Below, in pieces: positions 8,026 to 14,760 of a DNA stretch of 23,355 nucleotides; position 1 is the stretch's first letter, and each line of letters opens with the position of its first letter. The translations under genes were made by a program, and so were the position numbers. The notes beneath the pieces were generated by a model. It was not told where the DNA came from, searched no databases, and worked only from the letters and a program-made list of their open reading frames with translations. The stretch comes from an uncultured Muribaculaceae bacterium (lineage in GTDB: Bacteria; Bacteroidota; Bacteroidia; Bacteroidales; Muribaculaceae), in NCBI GenBank assembly GCA_902494515.1, contig CABUTS010000045.1, positions 1 through 23,355 on the forward strand, in the 5' to 3' direction.

Positions 8026-9219
8026 TTAGCCCAGAGGCTCGAGTCCGAGACCGGGGAGGGCGGGGAGGGTGATGAGGCCGTTTTCGACGGTCATGCCCCG
8101 GAAGCGGTCGTTGGCAATCAGCAGGTTGCCGTCGAGGTCGGCGTAGTCGGCAAGGGGGGAGAGCTGCGCGGCGGCGCTGACGGCGCAGGAGGTCTCGGTC
8201 ATACAGCCTAACATCACTTTCATCCCCATTGCGCGGGCGAGGGTCGCCATCTGGTAGGCTTCGTGCATGCCGGTGGACTTCATCAGCTTGATGTTGATAC
8301 CGCTGTAGGTATCTTTCAGCCGCGCTACATCCTTCAGCCGCTTGACGGCTTCATCGGCGATGATCGGCAGCGGGGAGCGCTCCGTGAGCCATGCGTGGTC
8401 GTCGAGATTCTCCTTTGCCATCGGCTGTTCCACGAACAGGCAGCCGCGCTCCTTGAGCCAGTGACACATTTCCAGGGCTTTCCCGCGGTCGGTCCACCCC
8501 TGGTTGGCGTCGATGCAGATCGGCACCTCCGGGCGCATCTCGCGGATGATTTCCACGAGCTGGCGGTCGTTGTCGAGCCCCATTTTCACCTTCAGCACTT
8601 TGTATGGCGCAGCTTCGCGCACCTTCTGGCGCACCACCTCCTCCTTGTCGATGCCGATGGTGAAGGATGTCGCCGGAGCTTTCGCCGGGTCGAGTCCCCA
8701 GATGCGATACCACGGCTGACCCATCAGTTTGCCCGTGAGGTCGTGGAGGGCGATGTCGACAGCCGCCTTTGCGGCGGTGTTGTCCGGAGCAACGCGCTCC
8801 ATGTAGTCGTGGATATCCTCGATGCGAAACGGATCATTGAACTGCTGAAGGTCAAGCGACGACAGAAACCTGGTGACTGATTCCACCGACTCCCCGAGAT
8901 ATGGCGGCATCGACGCCTCGCCGTAGCCGGTCACCCCCTCCCATGAAATCTCGACCTGTACATCCGGGGTCGTTGTGCGGGAAAATTTTGCAAGATTGAA
9001 GGCGTGTTTCAGTTTCAGTTCATAAGGGAAAAAGCGCAGTTTCAGCCCTGCGCCGGGCAGGTGAGCCATCTTCCCGGCAGATTTCCCTACGGCATCATCA
9101 GTGATGATATTATCAGCTGCATTATCAGTGACGATATTATCAGCCAACCCCTTGATAGAGGGCAACATCAAGGCTCCCGTGCCGAGCAAACCGGCTTTGA
9201 GAAACTGTCTTCTTTCCAT
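8026..9219 (-). CDS. Dipeptide epimerase (L-Ala-D/L-Glu epimerase type), enolase superfamily
   Basis: A 397-residue enolase-superfamily enzyme of the muconate-lactonising subgroup, expected to epimerise a dipeptide such as L-Ala-D-Glu during murein-peptide recycling. Visible catalytic set: KVK (Lys210, Lys212), metal ligands Asp237 (CIDAN), Glu264 (FVEQP) and Asp289 (IIADE), Lys311 in INIKLMK, and the DLD motif (Asp361/Asp363) that holds the substrate ammonium in dipeptide epimerases. The N-terminus MERRQFLKAGLLGTGAL looks like a twin-arginine or lipoprotein-free signal, so a periplasmic location is likely. Residues about 26-43 are a duplicated nonapeptide (ADNIVTDNA, ADNIITDDA) from a 27-bp DNA repeat. 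No separate promoter is obvious. The stop codon is in the same frame as the SusC remnant downstream. Exact dipeptide preference is unknown. Confidence 0.88.
   Translation of the reverse strand: MERRQFLKAGLLGTGALMLPSIKGLADNIVTDNAADNIITDDAVGKSAGKMAHLPGAGLKLRFFPYELKLKHAFNLAKFSRTTTPDVQVEISWEGVTGYGEASMPPYLGESVESVTRFLSSLDLQQFNDPFRIEDIHDYMERVAPDNTAAKAAVDIALHDLTGKLMGQPWYRIWGLDPAKAPATSFTIGIDKEEVVRQKVREAAPYKVLKVKMGLDNDRQLVEIIREMRPEVPICIDANQGWTDRGKALEMCHWLKERGCLFVEQPMAKENLDDHAWLTERSPLPIIADEAVKRLKDVARLKDTYSGINIKLMKSTGMHEAYQMATLARAMGMKVMLGCMTETSCAVSAAAQLSPLADYADLDGNLLIANDRFRGMTVENGLITLPALPGLGLEPLG
9092..9145. repeat. 27-bp in-frame tandem duplication in the epimerase leader region
   Basis: Units 9092-9118 and 9119-9145 differ at three bases and add nine residues between the signal sequence and the mature epimerase. 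Being a multiple of three, it leaves the frame intact. Confidence 0.85.
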
Positions 9220-9285
9220 AATTGATTATGTGTGATAATGAGTACGCCTTACAAGTTTGAGTAACTCCGTTAAAACAGCATCCGT

Positions 9286-9339
9286 TAAAACAGCAAAAGA
9301 GTCAAACCCTCGTAAAACAGCAAAAGAGTCAAACCCTCG
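9286..9339. repeat. Perfect 27-bp tandem repeat covering half of a terminator
   Basis: Units 9286-9312 and 9313-9339 are identical. On the minus strand each unit contains the 3' arm of the tRNA terminator stem plus its TGCTGTTTTA tail. Two further partial copies of the tail, separated by ACGGA, follow at about 9268-9285. Confidence 0.9.
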
Positions 9340-9353
9340 GGGCTCAACTCTTT
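9323..9353 (-). terminator. Rho-independent terminator after tRNA-Gln
   Basis: On the minus strand AAAGAGTTGAGCCC (9353-9340) pairs with GGGTTTGACTCTTT (9336-9323) through 14 base pairs including three G-T wobbles. The loop is 3 nt, and TGCTGTTTTA follows. It begins 8 nt beyond the tRNA 3' end. The 3' arm and tail are duplicated just downstream, so a second arm could compete for pairing. Confidence 0.75.
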
Positions 9354-9361
9354 CAGCTTTG

Positions 9362-9432
9362 TTGCCTTGGAGGGATTCGAACCCCCGCAGGCGGAACCAG
9401 AATCCGACGTGCTACCATTACACCACAAGGCA
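9362..9432 (-). tRNA. tRNA-Gln (anticodon CUG)
   Basis: A 71-nt cloverleaf on the minus strand. The acceptor TGCCTTG pairs perfectly with CAAGGCA, followed by discriminator A. The D arm is GTG-TAATGGTAG-CAC. The anticodon loop TTCTGGT places CTG at positions 34-36. The T arm holds GGTTCGAATCC. CCA is not encoded, as is usual in Bacteroidetes. The lowest anticodon-stem pair (T-C) is mismatched. It has a strong promoter and a hairpin terminator, so it is a single-gene transcript upstream of the epimerase. Confidence 0.95.
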
Positions 9433-9520
9433 ATTAAAAGGAAGAACTGTCATCCGGCGTTTGGGAGTCGCCTGACCTCCGCTGAGGCTTTCGGAACTGA
9501 CTCTTTCCGTTTGACGTGTG

Positions 9521-9552
9521 CAAATTTACGGCCTTTTTTTGAACTGACCAAA
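9521..9552 (-). promoter_or_regulatory. Consensus Bacteroidetes promoter of tRNA-Gln
   Basis: On the minus strand TTTG (9549-9552), a 20-bp spacer, and TAAATTTG (9521-9528) match the -33/-7 consensus fully. The start would be near 9515, leaving about 80 nt before the mature tRNA. An AT-rich inverted repeat overlaps the -33 side (9550-9582). Confidence 0.75.
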
Positions 9553-9582
9553 TTTTTTGACCAAAATTTTTTCAAAAAATTT
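9550..9582. repeat. AT-rich 11-bp inverted repeat at the tRNA promoter
   Basis: AAATTTTTTGA (9550-9560) and TCAAAAAATTT (9572-9582) are perfect reverse complements around an 11-nt spacer. It overlaps the -33 TTTG of the tRNA promoter and lies in a bent A/T-tract context, where an activating upstream element would sit. Confidence 0.7.
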
Positions 9583-9627
9583 CATGCCTGATGTTGGATA
9601 AAGCGTAACTTGCTGTAAAATAAAACT

Positions 9628-9664
9628 ATAGCCGACGGAATAAATTTTGCGTTCCGTCGGCTAT
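9628..9664 (-). terminator. Terminator of the acetyltransferase gene
   Basis: ATAGCCGACGGAA (9628-9640) pairs perfectly over 13 bp with TTCCGTCGGCTAT (9652-9664). On the minus strand it begins 4 nt after the acetyltransferase stop and is followed by GTTTTATTTTA, a good rho-independent terminator. Confidence 0.85.
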
Positions 9665-9668
9665 CGAA

Positions 9669-10247
9669 TCAAAGATGTTTGATAACGCGGGCCGGATTCC
9701 CGACGGACACGCTGTTCGAGGGGATATCGCGCGTTACTACCGAGCCTGCGCCGATGACCACGTTGTCGCCGATGGTGACCCCCGGCAGGATTGTGACGCT
9801 GCCGCCGATCCACACATTATTGCCGATGGTCACCGGGAGCGCCCATTCATCCCCCGTGTTGCGCTCCTCGGCGTCGAGCGGATGACAGGCCGTGTAGATG
9901 CTGACGTTCGGCCCGATGAAAGCGTGGTCGCCGAAGGTTACGTGCGCTTCATCGAGAATCGTGAGATTGAAATTTGCGAAGAATTCCTCGCCGACGAAAA
10001 TGTTGCACCCTAAATCGCAACGAAACGGCTGGTTCACATGGAACCGCTCGCCGTGACCGCCCAACAGCTGCCGGAGAATCTCCTGCTGACGGCCGAGCTC
10101 CGACGGCCTCAGAGAGTTGAACTCCCACAACAGCTCCCGCGTTTCCATCAGCATACGGTAAAACTCCGGATGCGTGGCCCTGTACCTTTCGCCCCTGAGC
10201 ATCTTCTCCCATTCCACGCGGAATTCCTTCATCTCTTCTTCATTCAT
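9669..10247 (-). CDS. Sugar O-acetyltransferase, maltose/galactoside acetyltransferase family
   Basis: A cytoplasmic hexapeptide-repeat enzyme that transfers acetyl from acetyl-CoA to a sugar hydroxyl. It has 192 residues, close to the usual size of LacA/Maa proteins. An N-terminal helical Mac domain (about 5-60, MLRGERYRATHPEF) precedes left-handed beta-helix turns from about residue 75 (DLGCNIFVG, ITIGNN, VTILPGVTIGDNVVIGAGSVV) and the C-terminal cap SVGNPARVIKHL. His122 in YTACHPLD is at the position of the catalytic histidine of LacA. The physiological acceptor of this family is usually uncertain. It is transcribed alone, from a promoter inside the divergent intergenic region, and ends at a strong terminator. 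Confidence 0.92.
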   Translation of the reverse strand: MNEEEMKEFRVEWEKMLRGERYRATHPEFYRMLMETRELLWEFNSLRPSELGRQQEILRQLLGGHGERFHVNQPFRCDLGCNIFVGEEFFANFNLTILDEAHVTFGDHAFIGPNVSIYTACHPLDAEERNTGDEWALPVTIGNNVWIGGSVTILPGVTIGDNVVIGAGSVVTRDIPSNSVSVGNPARVIKHL

Positions 10248-10325
10248 TACTAAAATATTATCAGAATCTACTAAGAAAAATACTTTTGAGCTTGTAAAGC
10301 AACATTAGATGCTGCTTTGATTCTG

Positions 10326-10357
10326 CAAAAATACCGAAAATGCTCTTTCTAAACAAC
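10326..10357 (-). promoter_or_regulatory. Candidate promoter of the acetyltransferase
   Basis: TATTTTTG (10326-10333) matches TAnnTTTG. A GTTG (10354-10357) precedes it after 20 bp as a slightly imperfect -33. The start would be near 10319, giving a leader of about 70 nt. The spacer falls inside the first 32-bp repeat unit. Confidence 0.5.
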
Positions 10358-10431
10358 AATTTTTGCGGAAATTGCTCTTTAGAAAAAGCAAAATTGCCTG
10401 AAATTGCTCTTTGGAGAAAGCAAAATCGGCG
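10336..10431. repeat. Three 32-bp tandem repeats with internal dyad
   Basis: Units 10336-10367, 10368-10399 and 10400-10431 each start GAAAWTGCTCTTT; units 2 and 3 continue with an AAAAGCAAAAT-like arm. In unit 2, TTGCTCTTT and AAAAAGCAA form an imperfect palindrome (one mismatch) about a 2-nt centre. The period is about three helical turns, so bound proteins would align on one face. Confidence 0.85.
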
Positions 10432-10458
10432 ATTCCCAGCATTGACGAGGGGGTGGTT

Positions 10459-10489
10459 TTTGGGATGTGGCTGAAAAATAGTACCTTTG
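10459..10489 (+). promoter_or_regulatory. Consensus Bacteroidetes promoter of the EamA transporter
   Basis: TTTG (10459-10462), a 19-bp spacer, and TACCTTTG (10482-10489) match the consensus exactly. Transcription would start near 10496 and give a leader of about 75 nt. Confidence 0.75.
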
Positions 10490-10572
10490 CAGCCGATTTG
10501 AAATACTGAAGAAGACTGATAGGAATACTGAAAGTATACTCAGGAGATTATTGATAGAAATACTGAAAGAAG

Positions 10573-11460
10573 ATGTGGATAGTTTTTGCATTGGCGTCGG
10601 CGCTCGGACTTGGGTTTTATGATGTGATGAAGAAGCTGTCGGTGAGGAACAATGATGTGCTCACCGTGTTGTTGCTCAACACGCTGTTCGGAGCGCTGCT
10701 GATGTCGCCGGTGGTTGTCGGGCATCTTTGCCACGGCGAAGTGGGGTTGGGCGAGACCGCGCAAGGTCATGCGCTGATTGTGCTGAAGGCTGTTATCGTG
10801 CTGGGTTCATGGCTGTTAGGCTATTTCTCGATAAAATATCTTCCGCTAACGATTCAGGGGCCGGTGAATGCGTCGCGCCCCGTGATGGTGCTGGTGGGGG
10901 CCGTGCTGATTTTCGGCGAACGGCTCAACTGGGTGCAGTGGACCGGCATCGTCCTGGGGTTCGTTTCGCTTTTTTTCATCTCGCGAATCGGGGCGAAGGA
11001 AGGGTTCTCGTTTCGTCACTCCCGATGGCTGGCGATGGCGCTCGGCGCGGCGGTGCTCGGTGCGGTCAGTGCGTTGTATGACAAATACCTGCTGAAACGG
11101 TTCGAGCCGCTCGATGTGCAGGCGTGGTATTCTCTGTATCAGATGGTTATCATGGGCGCGGTCCTCGTAGTTATGCGCTTTGCCGCCCGGACTTCGGGCA
11201 ACCGCACCAGGTTTCAGTGGCGATGGAGCATCCTTTTTATCTCCATATTCTTGACTTCGGCCGACCTTGCCTACTTCTATTCGCTGTCGATTGATGGCTC
11301 GATGATAGCCATCGTGTCGATGATCCGCCGCGGCAGCGTGATTGTGCCTTTCCTCTACGGCGTCTTCGTGCTCCACGAAAAGAACGTCCGCGCCAAAGTC
11401 CTCGACCTCTCCATCCTCCTCTTTTCCCTCATCCTCCTCGTCCTCGGCTCCGCAATGTAA
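10573..11460 (+). CDS. EamA/DMT-superfamily inner-membrane transporter
   Basis: A 295-residue hydrophobic protein of the drug/metabolite transporter type. It has about ten membrane segments in two EamA halves. The first (about 1-135) ends at GPVNASRPVMVLVGAVLIFGERLNWVQW, where the family has its conserved Pro and Glu. The second (about 155-295) ends at IRRGSVIVPFLYGVFVLHEKN. A short loop with charged residues (RIGAKEGFSFRHS) joins the halves. These proteins move metabolites, amino acids or nucleotide sugars across the inner membrane; the substrate is not predictable here. It starts at the ATG 77 nt after a consensus promoter and is divergent from the acetyltransferase. Confidence 0.88.
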   Translation: MWIVFALASALGLGFYDVMKKLSVRNNDVLTVLLLNTLFGALLMSPVVVGHLCHGEVGLGETAQGHALIVLKAVIVLGSWLLGYFSIKYLPLTIQGPVNASRPVMVLVGAVLIFGERLNWVQWTGIVLGFVSLFFISRIGAKEGFSFRHSRWLAMALGAAVLGAVSALYDKYLLKRFEPLDVQAWYSLYQMVIMGAVLVVMRFAARTSGNRTRFQWRWSILFISIFLTSADLAYFYSLSIDGSMIAIVSMIRRGSVIVPFLYGVFVLHEKNVRAKVLDLSILLFSLILLVLGSAM

Positions 11461-11686
11461 CTGCAGCCGCTTCCCCTGTTATCCCACGGGATAGCAATCG
11501 GAGATTGCGATGGGGCGGGGCTGGGGCGGATTCCTGCGGGCAAATCGGCGATTTCCCGATGGCCGGAAGCGGTTTGGAATGGATAGTGGAGGATTCAAAA
11601 TTGCAATGTTACATATTGAATCTTAAATGAGACATATAGAAAATGTTTTTTGACAAGTGTGTTGTAATTTTGCAATTGAAGAGTTT

Positions 11687-11694
11687 TACCTTTG
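11687..11694 (+). promoter_or_regulatory. Candidate -7 element of the GH115 gene
   Basis: TACCTTTG (11687-11694) matches TAnnTTTG and lies 37 nt before the chosen ATG. A second match, TAATTTTG, stands at 11665-11672. Neither has a TTTG at the right -33 distance, which would fit a promoter needing an activator such as the HTCS; that link is inference. Confidence 0.4.
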
Positions 11695-11731
11695 TTTAAG
11701 ATTTTGTTTTTGCTTAATTATAACTTATTCC

Positions 11732-14389
11732 ATGAAATATCGCATTCTTACAATTTTGCTGGTATTGTTCGGGACCGCCGCCGGTCTGCAGGCTATTGAC
11801 AACCCGGGAATCACCCAGCCTACGCTGGCCGACGGGCGCTTTACGCTGATAAACGCCGGCGTTCCGGCATCAATCCTTGTAGATTCAACAGATAATGTAG
11901 GTGTCCGCATTGCCGCCCGAAATCTCAGCGCTGACTTCGGCCGTGTCTGCGGCAAGGACGCCGCGCTCATCAATGAACCTGCCGCCGGGCAGACGATAAT
12001 TGTCGGAACCCTTGACTGCAAATTCATCAAGGCACTGGTGAAAGCCGGAAAAATCGATGAAAAGAGCCTGAAGGGCAAGACCGAAAAATATATTCTGACA
12101 ACAGTGGCCAATCCTTTTGAAGGGATTGACAAGACTGTCGCCGGCAACGCCCCCGCCGGAGTGAAAGAAGCGCTGGTAATCGCCGGCAGCGACCGCCGCG
12201 GAGCTATTTACGGCATCTACGAGCTGTCGGAGCAGATTGGCGTTTCGCCCTGGTACGACTGGGCGGATGTGCCTGTGGTTCATCAGGATAACCTCTCGAT
12301 TGCCGGGGGTGAATACACCGCCGGGGAGCCGGCTGTGCGTTACCGCGGCATATTCCTCAACGACGAGGCTCCCTGCCTGACCTCCTGGGTGGAGAACACC
12401 TACGGCACCAAGTATGGCGACCACCGCTTTTATGGCCGGGTGTTTGAGCTGCTGCTCCGTCTGCGCGGCAACTTCATGTGGCCGGCAATGTGGGGCTGGA
12501 GCTTCTATGCCGACGACCCCGAGAACAGCAAGACCGCCGACGATATGGGGATAATCATGGGTACCTCCCATCATGAACCGATGGCCCGCAACCATCAGGA
12601 GTGGGCCCGCAACCGCGGCAAATACGGCGTGTGGGATTACGCTAACAATCAGAAGGTTATCGACAAGTTTTTCCGCGAAGGCATCGAACGCTGCGCCTCC
12701 ACCGAGGACCTCATAACCATCGGTATGCGCGGCGACGGCGACACCTCGATGGGCGGCAAGGAGGGTAAGGACGACGAGGCCGCAGACCTCGACGACTACA
12801 ACATGAAGCTCCTCCGCAAGATTTTCAAAAACCAGCGTAAGATCATTGCCGATGTCACCGGCGAGAAGGCAGAAAAGCGTCCCCAGGTCTGGGCCCTCTA
12901 CAAAGAGGTCCAGAACTACTACGACAAGGGCCTCAGCGTGCCCGACGACGTGATCATGCTCGTCTGCGATGATAACTGGGGCAATGTGCGCAAGCTCCCG
13001 AACGCCGAGGAGCGCAAACATCCCGGCGGCTGGGGCATGTACTACCACGTCGACTATGTCGGCGCCCCCCGTAACTCCAAGTGGCTCAACTGCACCCCTC
13101 CGCAGAACCTCTGCGAACAGATGCGCCTGACCTACGACTACGGTGTCGACAAACTCTGGATCCTCAACGTCGGCGACCTCAAGCCGATGGAATACCCCAT
13201 CACCCTGTTCCTTGACATGGCATGGAATCCTACGAAATTCCGTGCTCCGGAGGTTACGGCACATCTCCGCGACTTCTGCGCCCGGCAGTTCGGCGAAGCT
13301 CAGGCCGACGAAGCGGCCCGTATACTGAATCTGCAGTGTAAATACGCCGGTCGCGTCACCCCCGAGATGCTTGACGCCAAAACCTACAATGTCAGCACCG
13401 GCGAATGGAAACAGGTAGCCGACGATTACGCCCGTCTCGAAGCCGAAGCGCTGCGCCAGTACCTGACACTCGATCCGACCGCCCGCGACGCTTATAAACA
13501 GCTGATACTCTTTCCCGTACAGGCGATGTCGAACCTCTACGATATGTACTACGCCCAGGCGATGAACCATAAGCTCTACGCCGAAAACAATCCGCGGGCC
13601 AACGAGTGGGCCGACCGCGTCGAGCGTGATTTCGCCCGCGACGCCGCTCTCTGCCTCGACTACAACAAGAACATGGCCGGCGGCAAATGGGACGGCATGA
13701 TGACCCAGAAACATATCGGCTACACAAGCTGGCACGACGGTTTCGAGGCCGACACTCTCCCGGAGATTTTCCGCGTCGGTGACACCGCCCCCGGGCACTA
13801 CGTGTTCTCTGCCGCCGATGGCGTCGTTGCTATCGAAGCCGAGCATTTCAATTCTGCCGAGGCTCCCGAGGGAACCGAATGGACCGTCATTCCCTATATG
13901 GGCCGCACACTGAGCGGCGTCAGCCTTACCCCTTACGACAAGCCCGCCGGTGGAAGCGCCCTGAAGTATAAAATGCAGGTCAGCAACGCCCCCGATTCGC
14001 TCGATGTGTTGGTTGTCGTCAAGTCTACGCTTGCCTTCGCCAACCCCGAAGGGCATCGCTTCGCCATCGGTTTTGAAGGTGCGCCCGAAAAGATCGTCAA
14101 CTTCAACGGCGAACTCAACGAGAAGCAGGAGAACGTATACCGCATCACGTATCCCACTGTTGCACGGCGAGTTATCGAGAACAAAGTCCGTCTGGCTGTA
14201 CCCGGCGGCAGCGAAAAATCGGCCGACGGTAAGTTTATGCTTACTCTGGTGATTAAGCCCCTTGAGCCCGGCACAGTATTCGAGAAAATCGTGGTAGACT
14301 GCGGAGGCTATCAGAAATCCTACCTCCACATGCCCGAATCCCCCTGCCGCCGCGAGCTCCCCAATAGCTCCGAACTCGCCCGGGAATAA
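11732..14389 (+). CDS. GH115 alpha-glucuronidase
   Basis: Predicted to remove alpha-1,2-linked (4-O-methyl)glucuronic acid from xylan. 885 residues starting at MKYRILTILL, which gives a clean signal peptide ending near GLQA; an upstream ATG at 11657 would add 25 Cys/Phe-rich residues and lies before the candidate promoter. Family blocks are plain: SDRRGAIYGIYELSEQIGV (153-171), WYDWADVP, YRGIFLNDE (204-212), LRGNFMWPAMWG (244-255), GTSHHEPM (277-284), GMRGDGD (331-337), WALYKEVQ (387-394) and CDDNWGN. From remembered homologues, Asp335 and Glu392 are the likeliest catalytic residues. A C-terminal GH115_C domain starts near AIEAEHF. About 14 residues (GKEGKDDEAADLDD) look inserted after MRGDGDTSM. 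It is transcribed opposite to GH97/GH43 and is probably periplasmic. Confidence 0.93.
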   Translation: MKYRILTILLVLFGTAAGLQAIDNPGITQPTLADGRFTLINAGVPASILVDSTDNVGVRIAARNLSADFGRVCGKDAALINEPAAGQTIIVGTLDCKFIKALVKAGKIDEKSLKGKTEKYILTTVANPFEGIDKTVAGNAPAGVKEALVIAGSDRRGAIYGIYELSEQIGVSPWYDWADVPVVHQDNLSIAGGEYTAGEPAVRYRGIFLNDEAPCLTSWVENTYGTKYGDHRFYGRVFELLLRLRGNFMWPAMWGWSFYADDPENSKTADDMGIIMGTSHHEPMARNHQEWARNRGKYGVWDYANNQKVIDKFFREGIERCASTEDLITIGMRGDGDTSMGGKEGKDDEAADLDDYNMKLLRKIFKNQRKIIADVTGEKAEKRPQVWALYKEVQNYYDKGLSVPDDVIMLVCDDNWGNVRKLPNAEERKHPGGWGMYYHVDYVGAPRNSKWLNCTPPQNLCEQMRLTYDYGVDKLWILNVGDLKPMEYPITLFLDMAWNPTKFRAPEVTAHLRDFCARQFGEAQADEAARILNLQCKYAGRVTPEMLDAKTYNVSTGEWKQVADDYARLEAEALRQYLTLDPTARDAYKQLILFPVQAMSNLYDMYYAQAMNHKLYAENNPRANEWADRVERDFARDAALCLDYNKNMAGGKWDGMMTQKHIGYTSWHDGFEADTLPEIFRVGDTAPGHYVFSAADGVVAIEAEHFNSAEAPEGTEWTVIPYMGRTLSGVSLTPYDKPAGGSALKYKMQVSNAPDSLDVLVVVKSTLAFANPEGHRFAIGFEGAPEKIVNFNGELNEKQENVYRITYPTVARRVIENKVRLAVPGGSEKSADGKFMLTLVIKPLEPGTVFEKIVVDCGGYQKSYLHMPESPCRRELPNSSELARE

Positions 14390-14572
14390 CTGATACATTC
14401 CCTTCTCTCTCCCTCCCTTCCTCTTTATCAGGAAGTGTTCTCTCTCAGGAAGTATAATGAAATTAAGGAAAAAGATAGATAGGTTTAGGTATAATTCAGG
14501 TTTCACATTCATAGTTCCACAGTGAATGTTGTTACGTTTATCGTTGTTTAGTTTTAAGGTGATGTGGAAAAC

Positions 14573-14611
14573 GAATCCCCGGTAAAGGCTCAGCGCCATT
14601 GCCGGGGATTC
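14573..14611. terminator. Possible bidirectional terminator hairpin
   Basis: GAATCCCCGG (14573-14582) and CCGGGGATTC (14602-14611) are perfectly complementary across a 19-nt loop. On the minus strand CGTTTTCC follows; on the plus strand the tail is A-rich (TCAGTATAAAG). It fits the end of the GH43-GH97 transcript better than that of GH115. Confidence 0.5.
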
Positions 14612-14640
14612 TCAGTATAAAGATAAAAGCAGTTGCGAAT

Positions 14641-14745
14641 GAGAGTCGAGGGTCGAGAGGGGAGAGTTGAGAGGGGAGAGGGGAGAGTCGAGGGTCGAGA
14701 GGGGAGGGGAGGGAGGAGTGGGAAAAGGGGAGGGAGGAGAAGGAG
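14641..14745. repeat. Polypurine, G-rich low-complexity block with 23-bp direct repeat
   Basis: The + strand is almost wholly G and A. A 23-nt unit starting GAGAGTCGAGGGTCGAGA occurs identically at 14641-14663 and 14683-14705. From 14700 on there are repeated G3-G4 runs separated by one to six bases, a G-quadruplex-capable pattern. It lies immediately downstream of the GH97 stop. Confidence 0.8.
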
Positions 14746-14760
14746 TAGATGTGTAGGGAA

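Larger units (their letters stand above)
10248..10572. other. Divergent intergenic region with two promoters and tandem repeats
   Basis: This 325-bp gap carries a promoter for the acetyltransferase on the left and one for the EamA transporter on the right. Three 32-bp tandem repeats lie between them, overlapping the acetyltransferase promoter. The transporter leader (about 10497-10572) carries AATACTGAA at three places (10502, 10524, 10558). No open frame is credible. Confidence 0.6.
14390..14760. other. Intergenic region between convergent GH115 and GH97 genes
   Basis: 371 bp with no credible gene. It holds a direct repeat of TCAGGAAGT (about 14428 and 14450), a 10-bp hairpin that could end both genes, and a long purine-rich, G-run-rich block next to the GH97 stop codon. 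Confidence 0.6.

Noticed and set aside
5389..8211. 940-codon open frame on the + strand opposite SusC
   Set aside because: It is antisense to SusC. Its translation is a low-complexity run of Val, Gly, Glu and Ala, as expected for the complement of GC-rich codons, with no domain or signal peptide.
10336..10431. Possible CRISPR array
   Set aside because: The 32-bp units are contiguous without unique spacers, only three copies exist, and no cas gene is present.
11885..14599. 904-codon open frame opposite GH115
   Set aside because: Same effect: the GH115 strand has clear family motifs and a signal peptide, while the antisense product has none.
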